DNA from: Acidobacteriota bacterium
GTDB taxonomy: Bacteria > Acidobacteriota > Vicinamibacteria > Vicinamibacterales > Vicinamibacteraceae
Length of the DNA: 64,000 nt
Direction: 5' to 3'
Assembly: GCA_020845575.1 (NCBI GenBank)
Contig: JADLFL010000023.1
Location: 62,001 to 126,000, forward strand
The notes under the pieces are model-generated. The model had not been told where the DNA came from and did no database searches. It saw only the letters and a program-made list of their open reading frames with translations. Below are positions 54,397 to 62,658 of the stretch, in pieces. The translations under genes and the position numbers were made by a program. Each line of letters begins with the position of its first letter. The first letter of the stretch is position 1.

Positions 54397-55227
54397 ATGA
54401 GCGGGCGCGTACAGGTGCTGCTGGCGGCGATGTTGTTCTCGACCGCCGGCGTGGTGGTCAAGACGACGACATTGTCGTCGTGGCAGGTGGCGGGTTTCAG
54501 GTCCGCCGTGGCGGCGTTGTTCCTGCTGCTCGTGGTGCGCGCGCCACTGCGGGCCTCGTGGCGGACGCTCGGTGTCGGCCTGGTCATCGCCGTCACGTTC
54601 ATCAGCTTCATCGTGGCCAACAAGCTCACGACGTCGGCGCACGCGGTGTTCCTGCAGGCGGCGGCACCGCTCTATCTCGTGCTGCTCGGTCCCTGGCTGC
54701 TGAAAGAGTCGGTGCACGCGCGCGACATCCCGTTCCTCGGCGTCGTGTTCGTGGGACTCGTGCTGCTGTTTGCCGGCACCGTCACGCCATCGTCGACGGC
54801 CCCGAATCCCGTGCTCGGGAACATCATCGGGGCGGCGAGCGGCGTCACGTGGGCGATCGTGCTCGCCAGCGTGCGACACCTCACGCGCGAGTATGGAGTG
54901 GACGGCGCGATGACCGCCACGTTCTACGGCAACGTCTTTGCGTTCCTCTTGTGCGCCCCGCTCGCCTTCCCTGTCGTTGGTGCGACAGCCGTCGACTGGA
55001 CGGTGATTGCGTACCTTGGCTGCTTCCAGCTCGCGCTGGCTTACGTCCTGCTGACGCGCGGCGTGCGGACGCTGTCCGCGCTCGAAGCGTCGCTCCTGCT
55101 CCTCCTGGAACCCGCGCTCAATCCGCTGTGGACGTTTCTCGTCCATGGCGAAACGCCTGGCATCCTCGGCAGCATTGGCGGCGCCCTCGTCCTCGCCGCC
55201 ACCACGGCTCGCGCGATACGGAACTGA
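54397..55227 (+). CDS. DMT-superfamily (EamA) transporter
   Basis: A 276-residue inner-membrane protein with about ten hydrophobic helices in two EamA repeats (about 5-130 and 145-272). The second repeat ends 'LSALEASLLLLLEPALNPLWTFLVHGE', the typical EamA helix with conserved E-P. Members export amino acids, nucleotides or drugs; the substrate is unknown. The frame is open upstream, but membrane sequence starts right after ATG 54397. Confidence 0.85.
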   Translation: MSGRVQVLLAAMLFSTAGVVVKTTTLSSWQVAGFRSAVAALFLLLVVRAPLRASWRTLGVGLVIAVTFISFIVANKLTTSAHAVFLQAAAPLYLVLLGPWLLKESVHARDIPFLGVVFVGLVLLFAGTVTPSSTAPNPVLGNIIGAASGVTWAIVLASVRHLTREYGVDGAMTATFYGNVFAFLLCAPLAFPVVGATAVDWTVIAYLGCFQLALAYVLLTRGVRTLSALEASLLLLLEPALNPLWTFLVHGETPGILGSIGGALVLAATTARAIRN

Positions 55228-55245
55228 TGACAGGAGCTCTCCGAG

Positions 55246-55306
55246 GTGTAGCCGCCGGATTGTCCGCCGTAGCCCGAAGGGCGAAGGCGCAAGTGCGGCA
55301 GCTCAC
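55246..55306. repeat. dispersed palindromic repeat (GTAGCC type), copy 2
   Basis: Outer arm GTGTAGCCGCCGGAT (55246-55260) and core TTGTCCGCCGTAGCCCG (55260-55276), followed by AAGGGCGAAGG, match the element at 12349-12406. It lies between convergent EamA and alr genes. Confidence 0.7.
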
Positions 55307-55322
55307 ATTGGGAGGGCGGCCC

Positions 55323-56456
55323 CTACGCCTGCTGGAACTCGCGGTCGATTCTCGCGCCGAGGCGGCAGAGGATCTCCCACGGGATCGCGCCGATCGTGGC
55401 GGCGACTTCCCGCGCGTCGAGGCGCTCGTCGCCCTGGCGGCCGAGCAGAACGACCTCGTCGCCAGGCGACACGTCCATGCCCGTCACGTCGATCGACAGC
55501 ATGTCCATCGACACCCTGCCGACGATCGGCACGCGTCGCCCGCGAACGAGAACAACGCCACGGCCGCCGAGACGCCAGTCGACGCCATCGGCATAGCCCG
55601 CCGGCACCACGGCCACCGTGCGAGGTCCCTCGGCGTAATACGCCTGTCCGTACCCCGCCGACTCCCCGTCACGCACGCCCTTCACGGCAACGATGCGACT
55701 GTGCAGCGAGAGGACGGGTTCGAGCGCGAGCGTGGACATGAGCGGCGGCGGCACCACGCCGTAGAGCAGCAGCCCCGGACGCACGGCGTCGAGCCACACG
55801 CGCTCGTCGCGCAGGAGCGCCGCGCTGTTGGCGGCATGAGCCTGCGTGGTGCGCAGGCCGAGCGCCGCTGCCGTCTCACGCGCCTCGCTGAAGTGTTGCT
55901 GCTGACGCGCGAGGTGATCGTTCTCGGGTTCGTCCGCCGTCGCGAAGTGCGTGTACAGGGCGTCGACGCGCAGGGACGATGCCCCGAGGATCGCCGGAAG
56001 CGTGCGCCGCAGGTTGTCGTGCCGCAGGCCGAGACGATTCATGCCCGTGTCGATCTTCACGTGACAGCCGAGCACGCTGTCGCGCGCCGCTGCCGCGTCG
56101 GCCAACGCCCGCCCGGCCCGCGGCGACGAGATGGTCGGCGTGAGGCGGTGCGTGAAAATGCCGTCCAGATCGGAGACGCCGAGTGCGCCGAAGATCAGGA
56201 TCGGTGTGCGCACACCGCCTTCGCGCAGCGTGATGCCCTCGTCGACGTCGGCGCACGCGAGCATCGCCACGCCCTCGTCCTCGAGCGCACGCGCCACGGG
56301 CACGGCACCGTGCCCGTAGGCGTTGGCCTTGACCACGCCGATGATGCCAGGCGCAGTGCGCCCCGAGGCGAGCGCACCGTCTTCCAGGATGCCGCGGATC
56401 GCGCGCACGTTGCCGCGCAGGGCACCGAGGTCGACGCGCGCCACCGTATGCCGCAC
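55323..56456 (-). CDS. alr: alanine racemase
   Basis: A 377-residue PLP enzyme that makes D-alanine for peptidoglycan. The PLP lysine is K43 in 'VVKANAYGHG'. The second catalytic Tyr is in 'SAGYGQAYYAEGPRTVAVVPAGYADG', and the C-terminal domain has 'PIVGRVSMDMLSIDVT'. Start is GTG 56456, one base after the dnaB stop (TGA-C-GTG), so alr is translated from the dnaB transcript. Confidence 0.95.
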   Translation of the reverse strand: MRHTVARVDLGALRGNVRAIRGILEDGALASGRTAPGIIGVVKANAYGHGAVPVARALEDEGVAMLACADVDEGITLREGGVRTPILIFGALGVSDLDGIFTHRLTPTISSPRAGRALADAAAARDSVLGCHVKIDTGMNRLGLRHDNLRRTLPAILGASSLRVDALYTHFATADEPENDHLARQQQHFSEARETAAALGLRTTQAHAANSAALLRDERVWLDAVRPGLLLYGVVPPPLMSTLALEPVLSLHSRIVAVKGVRDGESAGYGQAYYAEGPRTVAVVPAGYADGVDWRLGGRGVVLVRGRRVPIVGRVSMDMLSIDVTGMDVSPGDEVVLLGRQGDERLDAREVAATIGAIPWEILCRLGARIDREFQQA

Positions 56457-56457
56457 G

Positions 56458-57795
56458 TCAGTAGTCGCTGCCGCCGCGTTCGAGGTTCTCGAAGCGCGTG
56501 TATTCGTTGAGGAACGCGAGCTTGACCGTCCCCACGGGGCCGTTGCGCTGCTTGGCGATGATGATCTCGGCCTCGCCGGTCTCCTCGGCCTCGGGCTCCT
56601 TGTAGCGATCCTCGCGGTAGATGAACATCACCACGTCGGCGTCCTGTTCGAGGGCGCCCGATTCGCGCAGGTCCGAGAGCTGCGGCCTGTGGTCCGACCG
56701 TGAGTCCGGCGCGCGCGAGAGCTGCGACAGGATCACGACGGGTACTCCCAGTTCCTTGGCGAGCGCCTTGAGGGAACGCGAGATACTCGTCAGCTCCTGC
56801 TGACGGTTCTCGAAGCGGCCACGTCCCTGCATCAGCTGTACGTAGTCGATGATCAGCATGTCGAGGCGGCCGTGCTCGGCCTTGAGCCGCCTCGCCTTGG
56901 CGCGCATCTCGAGCACGCCGATCGACGCACTGTCGTCGATGTAGATCGGCGCGACCTGCAGCTTCTCCGCCGCCTGGGCGATCGCGGGCAGATCACGTTC
57001 GAGGAGCATGCCCTGCCTGATGCGCTGGGCGTCCACGCGCGCCTCGCCCGTGAGCATGCGCATGAACAGCTGCTCCTTGGACATCTCGAGGCTGAACACG
57101 CCGACGACCTTGCCGTGCTCCAGGGCCGCGTTCTGCGCGATGTTGATCACGAACGACGTCTTGCCCATCGACGGGCGCGCCGCGATGATCACGAGGTCGC
57201 CCGCCTGCATGCCCGACGTCTTGTGGTCCAGGTCGTAGAAGCCCGTGGGCACGCCCGTGACGAGACTCTTGAACTGCTGCAGCTTCTCGACGCGGTCGAG
57301 CGTCTCGTCGACGAGTGCCGACAGCGGCGTGAACCCCTGGCTCAGTCGCGCGTCGGCGATGCTGAAGATCCCTGCCTCGGCCGCGTCGAGGATCTCGCCG
57401 GCGTCTCGCTCGGCATCGTAGGCCTCCGCCGCGATGCGGGTCGCCTCCTCGATGAGGCGACGCAGCGTGGCCTTCTCCTTGACGATCTGCGCGTAGTGCT
57501 CGACGTTGGTCGTGCGCGGGACGCCGTCGACGAGCCGCGTGATGTAGGCGGGGCCGCCTACCGTCTCGAGCGCGGTGGCGCGCGCGAGCGATTCGGTCAG
57601 CGTCACGAGGTCGATGGCGACGTTGCGCTCGCTCAGCTGGATCATGTGCTCCAGCAGGAGCTTGTGCGCCTCGCGATAGAAGTCTTCGGGCTTGACGACC
57701 TCCACGGCCGCGTTGATCGCGTCGTTGCGCAGCAGGATGGCGCCGAGCACCGAACGCTCGGCGTCGAGGTTGTGCGGGAGCGTGCGATCGGACAT
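56458..57795 (-). CDS. dnaB: replicative DNA helicase
   Basis: A 445-residue hexameric helicase that unwinds DNA at the replication fork. The N-terminal DnaG-interaction domain starts 'LPHNLDAERSVLGAILL', and the RecA-like domain has Walker A in 'IIAARPSMGKTSFVINIAQNAA', Walker B 'MLIIDYVQLMQG' and 'LSQLSRAPDSRSDHRPQLSDLRESGALEQDADVVMFIYR' (quoted in part as the conserved H-R-P/S-D-L-R-E-S-G run). There is no intein. ATG 57795 gives the family N-terminus. Confidence 0.96.
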   Translation of the reverse strand: MSDRTLPHNLDAERSVLGAILLRNDAINAAVEVVKPEDFYREAHKLLLEHMIQLSERNVAIDLVTLTESLARATALETVGGPAYITRLVDGVPRTTNVEHYAQIVKEKATLRRLIEEATRIAAEAYDAERDAGEILDAAEAGIFSIADARLSQGFTPLSALVDETLDRVEKLQQFKSLVTGVPTGFYDLDHKTSGMQAGDLVIIAARPSMGKTSFVINIAQNAALEHGKVVGVFSLEMSKEQLFMRMLTGEARVDAQRIRQGMLLERDLPAIAQAAEKLQVAPIYIDDSASIGVLEMRAKARRLKAEHGRLDMLIIDYVQLMQGRGRFENRQQELTSISRSLKALAKELGVPVVILSQLSRAPDSRSDHRPQLSDLRESGALEQDADVVMFIYREDRYKEPEAEETGEAEIIIAKQRNGPVGTVKLAFLNEYTRFENLERGGSDY

Positions 57796-57846
57796 GGGGG
57801 GGTACAAGACTACCCGATCGACGGCGACTGTTTCAGGCGCACGTCG

Positions 57847-57884
57847 TGAAAACAGAAAGCCCGCCACAGACAGCGTGGCGGGCT
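57847..57884 (-). terminator. rho-independent terminator after rplI
   Basis: On the minus strand a perfect 10-bp stem AGCCCGCCAC / GTGGCGGGCT (57858-57867 with 57875-57884, 7-nt loop) is followed by TTCTGTTTT. It separates the ribosomal protein operon from dnaB-alr. Confidence 0.85.
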
Positions 57885-57933
57885 CTCGTGTGCACTCGGC
57901 TCGACTGCGTGACCGCGCTCGATGGGGAATCGA

Positions 57934-58413
57934 CTACGCCTCTGCGGGCGCGTCGGCAGCGGCCGCGCCTTCGGCGGCCACCACGACCTTCACCTGCGCC
58001 GTCACCTCGCGGTGCAGGCGCACCGGCACGGTGTACTCGCCAACCGCCTTGATCGCCTCGGCGAGCTGGATGCGGCGGCGGTCCACTTCGAACCCTTGCG
58101 CGGCCAGTGCTTCGGCGATGTCGGCCGACGTCACCGAGCCGAACAGGTGCTCGTTGTCGCCTGCACGACGGGTGAACGACAGCTCGGTCTGCGCAAAGCG
58201 CGTCGCGATCGCCTGGGCCACCGCGCGCTCCTCGGCCGCCTTGAGCGCCGCCACCTTCTTCTCGTGCTCGATCTGCTTCTTGTTGCCTGCCGTGACAGCC
58301 AGGGCGAGCTTGCGCGGCAACAGGTAGTTGCGCGCGTAGCCCGGCGCCACCTTCACCACGTCGCCACGCTCACCGAGGTGCTCGACGTGTTCCTTCAGGA
58401 TCACTTCGATCAT
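57934..58413 (-). CDS. rplI: 50S ribosomal protein L9
   Basis: A 159-residue L9, with the classical N-terminal domain 'MIEVILKEHVEHLGERGDVVKVAPGYARNYLLPRKLA' (cited as the known signature of L9), a long central helix and a C-terminal domain ending in an Ala-rich tail. It binds 23S rRNA at the L1 stalk side. Last gene of rpsF-rpsR-rplI, followed by a strong terminator. Confidence 0.97.
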   Translation of the reverse strand: MIEVILKEHVEHLGERGDVVKVAPGYARNYLLPRKLALAVTAGNKKQIEHEKKVAALKAAEERAVAQAIATRFAQTELSFTRRAGDNEHLFGSVTSADIAEALAAQGFEVDRRRIQLAEAIKAVGEYTVPVRLHREVTAQVKVVVAAEGAAAADAPAEA

Positions 58414-58427
58414 CGCACTCGTCCTTC

Positions 58428-58742
58428 CTAGTCAGTGGCGTACGGGAGCAACGCCAGGAAGCGCGCCCGCTTGATGGCAACCTGCAGCTTGCGCTGGTAC
58501 TTCGCGCTGGTGCCCGTCAGTCGGCGCGGCTGGATCTTGCCGCGCTCGGGCACGAACTGCGAGAGGAGACGCACGTCCTTGTAGTCGACGTAGTCGATCT
58601 TCTCGGTGCGGAACTTGCAGACGCGCTTGCGGCGGAACCCGCCGCGCCGTCCACCACCGCCGCCACCGCTGCGCTCGCCGCGCCCGCCGCCGCGGCCACC
58701 GCGGCCGCCGCGCTCTTCCTGCATCGGGTTGTCGCTACTCAT
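58428..58742 (-). CDS. rpsR: 30S ribosomal protein S18 with Gly/Arg-rich N-terminal extension
   Basis: A 104-residue S18. The conserved part begins at '[25 protein letters not shown]' and includes '[35 protein letters not shown]'. It is preceded by about 38 residues of RGG-like Gly/Arg/Ser sequence, so the protein is longer than typical S18 (75-80 residues). It binds the platform together with S6, encoded immediately upstream. Confidence 0.96.
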   Translation of the reverse strand: MSSDNPMQEERGGRGGRGGGRGERSGGGGGGRRGGFRRKRVCKFRTEKIDYVDYKDVRLLSQFVPERGKIQPRRLTGTSAKYQRKLQVAIKRARFLALLPYATD

Positions 58743-58745
58743 GAC

Positions 58746-59189
58746 TCAGATCTCCCCGTCGTCCTGGTTGTCGAGCGCCGCCTGCTTGGCCATCAGTTCC
58801 TCGGGCGTGGGCTCCGGCGGCAATCCGCGGGCCACGCGGCGACGGCGGGTCTCCTCGTCGCGACGGGCCTTGGCGCGCGCGGCCTTCTGGAGTTCCTCGT
58901 CCACGCGAACGATGAGGTGGCGGATGATCGCGTCGTTCACCTTCAGGCGGCGATCGAGCTCCTTCACGAGCTCGCCCTCGCTGCTGAAGAGCAGGACGAC
59001 GTAGTGGCCTTCCTTGTGGCGACCGATCTGATACGCGAGGCGCCGGCGGCCCCACACGTCTGCCTTGTCGATCGTGCCGTTCGCCTTCGTGATGATGCCC
59101 TCGACGAGCGCCTGCAGCTCGGTGAGCTGCTCCTCTGTCGCGTCGGGCGAGGCGATGTAAACGAGTTCGTACTGCTTCACTGCTGCCAT
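58746..59189 (-). CDS. rpsF: 30S ribosomal protein S6
   Basis: A 147-residue S6: 'YELVYIASPDATEEQLTELQALVEGII', 'VWGRRRLAYQIGRHKEGHYVVLLF' and 'VNDAIIRHLIVRVDEE', followed by a charged C-terminal tail (about 45 residues) longer than usual. AAGGAGG precedes ATG 59189. It heads the S6-S18-L9 operon; no ssb or priB lies between rpsF and rpsR. Confidence 0.96.
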   Translation of the reverse strand: MAAVKQYELVYIASPDATEEQLTELQALVEGIITKANGTIDKADVWGRRRLAYQIGRHKEGHYVVLLFSSEGELVKELDRRLKVNDAIIRHLIVRVDEELQKAARAKARRDEETRRRRVARGLPPEPTPEELMAKQAALDNQDDGEI

Positions 59190-59241
59190 TCGGCCTCCTT
59201 CTGGCCTGAACGTCCCCTCGACTCGGGGCAAGGAGGACGCG

Positions 59242-59814
59242 TCACCCCTTTGGTGGCGCGTTGAAGACCTGCATGGTCTTCTCGATCCCGTCGCGTGCGA
59301 AGCACTCGACGGCATCAGCGGCCGTCACGACCGCATCGTCCACGACAGCCCGGACGTCGGGCGGTATCGCGGACAGGACGTGATCGGCGAGATCGCGGCG
59401 CGGATCCCCGCGCCCGACCCCGATCCGGAGCCGGGCGAACTGCTCCGTCCCGAGCACGCCGATGATCGACTTCAGGCCGTTGTGGCCTCCCGCCGATCCG
59501 GCTGGCCGTGCCCGCAACTGTCCGGCGGGCAGGGCCACCTCGTCGAGCACCACCAGCAGGTCCTCGACGGGGATCTTGTAATACCGCAGCAGGTCGCCCA
59601 CGGCGCCGCCACTGAGGTTCATGTACGTGAGCGGCTTGACGAGCAGCAGTCCGCCGTCCGTGCCTCTCGCCCGTGCCATCACCGCATCGGCCGGCGCGGC
59701 TTCGAACCGCACGCCATGCCGTGCCGCCAACACGTCCATCGCCATGAAGCCGACGTTGTGAAGCGTGTCCCTGTACCTCGGGCCGGGATTGCCGAGCCCC
59801 ACGATCAGCTTCAC
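59242..59814 (-). CDS. pth: peptidyl-tRNA hydrolase
   Basis: A 190-residue enzyme that releases tRNA from prematurely dropped peptidyl-tRNA. It has 'MKLIVGLGNPGPRYRDTLHNVGF' (catalytic His19), 'KPLTYMNLSGGAV', 'VVLDEVALP' and 'GSAGGHNGLKSI'. GTG 59814 is chosen because it gives the family N-terminus; TTG 59820 would add two residues. It lies between rplY and rpsF, all same strand. Confidence 0.95.
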   Translation of the reverse strand: MKLIVGLGNPGPRYRDTLHNVGFMAMDVLAARHGVRFEAAPADAVMARARGTDGGLLLVKPLTYMNLSGGAVGDLLRYYKIPVEDLLVVLDEVALPAGQLRARPAGSAGGHNGLKSIIGVLGTEQFARLRIGVGRGDPRRDLADHVLSAIPPDVRAVVDDAVVTAADAVECFARDGIEKTMQVFNAPPKG

Positions 59815-59835
59815 GCGCAACGCCCCACGGGTGCC

Positions 59836-60468
59836 CTACTTGTCCTTGGCCTCCGGCTTGCCCTTCTTGGCGACCTCGGGCTCGGCCGGTGCGGCGGCGG
59901 CATCGTCGGTGGACGTGCGTGCGGCCACCACGTGCACGAGCAGCATGTCGGCCGGGCTCACCGGCGTCCACGACTGATCCTTCGCCACGTCGCGCACGTA
60001 CACGCCGTCGCCGATCATCATGCCCGCCACGTCGATGTCGATGTGCTCCGGGATCTCGGCCGGCAGGGTCTCGACCACCACGTCGCGGTGGACGAAGTCG
60101 AGCACGCCGCCCTGCACCTTCACGCCGCGCGGCTCACCGTGCAGGCGGACGGCGACCTTCACGTGCACCTTGCGCGTGAGGTCGACGCGATAGAAGTCCG
60201 CGTGCAGCAACTGGTGCGTGACCGGCTGCAGCAGGTACTCCTTCACGATGACCTTGGTCGCCGCGCCGGCGATCGTGAGATCGATGAGCGTGTTCAGGCC
60301 TGCTTCCGAGTGCAGCAGCTTGGACAGGGTCCTGGGATCGACGGCGACCGCCTGCGGCTCCTTGCCGCCACCGTACACCACTGCGGGAATCCGGCCTGCC
60401 ACGCGCAGACGACGGGCTTCGTTCTTGCCGCGCGACTCGCGGACAACGGCATCGAGGGTTGTATCCAC
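59836..60468 (-). CDS. rplY: 50S ribosomal protein L25/general stress protein Ctc
   Basis: A 210-residue two-domain L25 (TL5/Ctc type). The 5S-rRNA-binding N-terminal domain includes 'RGKNEARRLRVAGRIPAVVYGGGKEPQAVAVD', and the C-terminal domain 'DFVHRDVVVETLPAEIPEHIDIDVAGM'. The C-terminus is Ala/Glu/Lys-rich. It is between prs and pth, the usual order in many phyla. Confidence 0.95.
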   Translation of the reverse strand: MDTTLDAVVRESRGKNEARRLRVAGRIPAVVYGGGKEPQAVAVDPRTLSKLLHSEAGLNTLIDLTIAGAATKVIVKEYLLQPVTHQLLHADFYRVDLTRKVHVKVAVRLHGEPRGVKVQGGVLDFVHRDVVVETLPAEIPEHIDIDVAGMMIGDGVYVRDVAKDQSWTPVSPADMLLVHVVAARTSTDDAAAAPAEPEVAKKGKPEAKDK

Positions 60469-60537
60469 ACTCAGCTCCTACTCTCAGTCGAGCCGACGCC
60501 AGGGGGCGACGGCAGACCTACCATGGGGTTCACGCGC

Positions 60538-61485
60538 CTATACGAACAGCGAAGAAACCGACGTTTCTTCATGAATGCTGCGGATGGCCTGGCCCAGGAG
60601 CCGCGCCACAGACAGGCATTCGATTTTCGACGAGCCCCGCAGCGCCTCGCCCTGCGGGATCGTGTTGGTCACCACCAGCTTCTCGATGGGCGACTGCTCG
60701 ATCCGCTCGATGGCCGGACCGGACAGGACGCCGTGTACCGCACAGGCGATGATGCGTTCGGCGCCGTTGGCCTGCAGCGCCTGCGCCGCCTTCACGATCG
60801 TGCCTGCCGTGTCGATGATGTCGTCCTGCAGCACGCACGTGCGCCCGCGGACGTCACCGATCACGTTCATCACCTCGGCCGCTCCCGTCTCAGAGCTGCG
60901 ACGCTTGTCGATGATCGCCAGGTCTGCGCCGATCCGCTTGGCGTAGGCCCTGGCGCGTTCCGCACCTCCCGCGTCAGGCGACACCACCGTGACATTCGGG
61001 AACCGCTGGCGCGTCAGGTAATCGATGATCACCGGCGCCGCGAACAGGTGGTCCACCGGGATGTCGAAGAACCCCTGAATCTGGGCCTTGTGCAGGTCCA
61101 TCGTCAGGATGCGGTGGGCACCCGCCGCACTCAGCAGGTTGGCCACCAGCTTGGCCGAGATCGGCACGCGCGGCTTGTCCTTGCGGTCCTGCCGGGCGTA
61201 GCCGTAGTACGGCATCACCGCCGTGATGCGCGATGCCGACGAGCGCCGGAACGCGTCGATCATCACGCACAGTTCCATGATGTTGGCGTCCACCGGCCGC
61301 GACGTCGGCTGCACGATGAACACGTCGGTCCCGCGAATGTTCTCGTCGATCTGGAACGAGACCTCGGTGTCCGGAAACCGCATCAGGCGCGCCTGCCCGG
61401 GCGCCACGCACAGGAACTCGGAGATTTCCTGCGCCAGTTCCGGGTGGGCACTGCCCGAGAACACCTTCAAGTTCGATCGCGCCAT
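60538..61485 (-). CDS. prs: ribose-phosphate pyrophosphokinase
   Basis: A 315-residue PRPP synthase, supplying PRPP for nucleotide, His and Trp synthesis. Features: 'LMRFPDTEVSFQIDENIRGTDVFIVQP', the ATP loop 'MPYYGYARQDRKDKPRVPISAK', 'TMDLHKAQIQGFFDIPVDHL' and the PRPP loop 'VLQDDIIDTAGT', where the usual DDMIDTGGT is slightly changed. ATG 61485 gives the family N-terminus ('LKVFSGSAHPELAQEI'). It lies 89 bp after tRNA-Gln. Confidence 0.96.
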   Translation of the reverse strand: MARSNLKVFSGSAHPELAQEISEFLCVAPGQARLMRFPDTEVSFQIDENIRGTDVFIVQPTSRPVDANIMELCVMIDAFRRSSASRITAVMPYYGYARQDRKDKPRVPISAKLVANLLSAAGAHRILTMDLHKAQIQGFFDIPVDHLFAAPVIIDYLTRQRFPNVTVVSPDAGGAERARAYAKRIGADLAIIDKRRSSETGAAEVMNVIGDVRGRTCVLQDDIIDTAGTIVKAAQALQANGAERIIACAVHGVLSGPAIERIEQSPIEKLVVTNTIPQGEALRGSSKIECLSVARLLGQAIRSIHEETSVSSLFV

Positions 61486-61574
61486 CGCCGTCCGTGGAAA
61501 CGCACTACATCCATCGCCGCTTCCGCGGCCAGCCTGCCCGGAAGCCTTCCGGACCGGCCCATCCCGAAAGGGAT

Positions 61575-61649
61575 TGGCTGGGGCGGAAGGATTCGAACCT
61601 TCGAATGCGGGATTCAAAGTCCCGTGCCTTACCGCTTGGCGACGCCCCA
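61575..61649 (-). tRNA. tRNA-Gln (anticodon TTG), CCA encoded
   Basis: On the minus strand the acceptor stem TGGGGCG (61649-61643) pairs with CGCCCCA (61585-61579), a weak U1-A72 start typical of tRNA-Gln. The anticodon loop CTTTGAA lies between CGGGA and TCCCG arms, giving TTG. The T arm contains GGTTCGAATCC. Discriminator G and CCA are encoded (61578-61575). It lies between ispE and prs. Confidence 0.96.
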
Positions 61650-61746
61650 ATCGGGTGATCCGTCGCGCCTGAGACGAGCCCACGCGGGACAGGCGACCGT
61701 TGATCCTACCTCATGACGGGGATGTGTCGTCAACTCACCGACAACC

Positions 61747-61802
61747 GGGCAGCGGGCACCGGGCAGCGGGCACCGGGCGCCGGGCGCCGGGCGCCGGGCG
61801 CC
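61747..61802. repeat. heptanucleotide repeat (GGGCACC/GGGCGCC)8
   Basis: Eight consecutive 7-bp units: GGGCAGC, GGGCACC, GGGCAGC, GGGCACC, then GGGCGCC x4. It lies directly after ispE and before the tRNA. Adjacent 61808-61844 repeats GCATTCCCG with period 9 and extends into the ispE 3' end. Confidence 0.88.
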
Positions 61803-61813
61803 GGACGGCATTC

Positions 61814-62656
61814 TCAGCATTCCCGGCATTCCCGGCATTTCCCGTATTCAGCCCGGCCGAGGAGTGGCGTCTGCCACACGCGCGTACCGGCGGGCCAACC
61901 GGCCAGGAGAGCCGAGACGTCCATCGCAGGGTCGAACAGACCGAAGCACGCCGATCCGCTGCCAGACATGGCGGCGAGGCGAGCGCCGGCGTCCCGCAGG
62001 CGAGTGACGATGGTCGTGATGGAGGGATGGTGGGCGGCGACAGGTGCCTGCAGGTCGTTGCCATAGCTGGCCACGTCCTCTTCGGCGACACCCGCTCCCG
62101 AATCGAACCATCCGTATGCGTCGCGTGTCGACACCCCGAACGGCGGACGCACGAGGACGACAGTCGCGGGCGGTTCGTCAGGCATGGGGGTCAACTCGTC
62201 GCCGATGCCTTCGCCGCGCATCGTGCCGCCATGCGCGAAGTACGCGACGTCCGCACCGAGCGGGCGCACGATGGCGGCCAGGTCCGCGTCGGGCATCGCG
62301 TGCCCGGCCCATGCGGCCACGAGACGCGCCGCGGCGCACGCGTCCGCGCTACCGCCGCCAAGCCCCGCTTCAGCGGGTACGTGCTTCTCGAGATGCAACT
62401 GCAGGCCGTCGATGTCGCGCCCGAGCGCGCGAGCCATGGCCAGCGCGCCCCTCCACGCCAGGTTCGTGTCGTCGGTCGGCACGCCAGGCGTGTCGCACGT
62501 CAGCATGAACGGCCCTTCGCTCACGTCAAGCGTGAGGCGATCGGCGATCGCGATCGACTGCAGGACCGTGTGGACGAGGTGATACCCGTCGCTCCGCAGG
62601 CCGCGCATGCGCAGGTCGAGATTGACTTTGGCCGGGGCGAGTGTGGTCCACGCCAT
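61814..62656 (-). CDS. ispE: 4-diphosphocytidyl-2-C-methyl-D-erythritol kinase
   Basis: A 280-residue GHMP kinase phosphorylating CDP-ME in the MEP isoprenoid pathway. It has 'LAPAKVNLDLRMRGLRSDGYHLV', the ATP motif 'HVPAEAGLGGGSADACAAARLVAAW' and 'MSGSGSACFGLF'. The last residues YGKCRECREC are a translated 9-bp intergenic repeat, so the natural C-terminus was probably extended by repeat growth. It precedes tRNA-Gln in transcription. Confidence 0.94.
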   Translation of the reverse strand: MAWTTLAPAKVNLDLRMRGLRSDGYHLVHTVLQSIAIADRLTLDVSEGPFMLTCDTPGVPTDDTNLAWRGALAMARALGRDIDGLQLHLEKHVPAEAGLGGGSADACAAARLVAAWAGHAMPDADLAAIVRPLGADVAYFAHGGTMRGEGIGDELTPMPDEPPATVVLVRPPFGVSTRDAYGWFDSGAGVAEEDVASYGNDLQAPVAAHHPSITTIVTRLRDAGARLAAMSGSGSACFGLFDPAMDVSALLAGWPAGTRVWQTPLLGRAEYGKCRECREC

Positions 62657-62658
62657 GT

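Noticed and set aside
54294-56510. 738-codon plus-strand frame across EamA, repeat and alr
   Set aside because: It runs through an intergenic repeat and two clear genes in other frames.
59380-61716. 778-codon plus-strand frame opposite pth, rplY, prs and the tRNA
   Set aside because: It overlaps a tRNA gene and four conserved housekeeping genes on the other strand.
61747-61802. Regular repeat that might be a CRISPR array
   Set aside because: Units are 7 bp and contiguous without spacers, and no cas gene is present.
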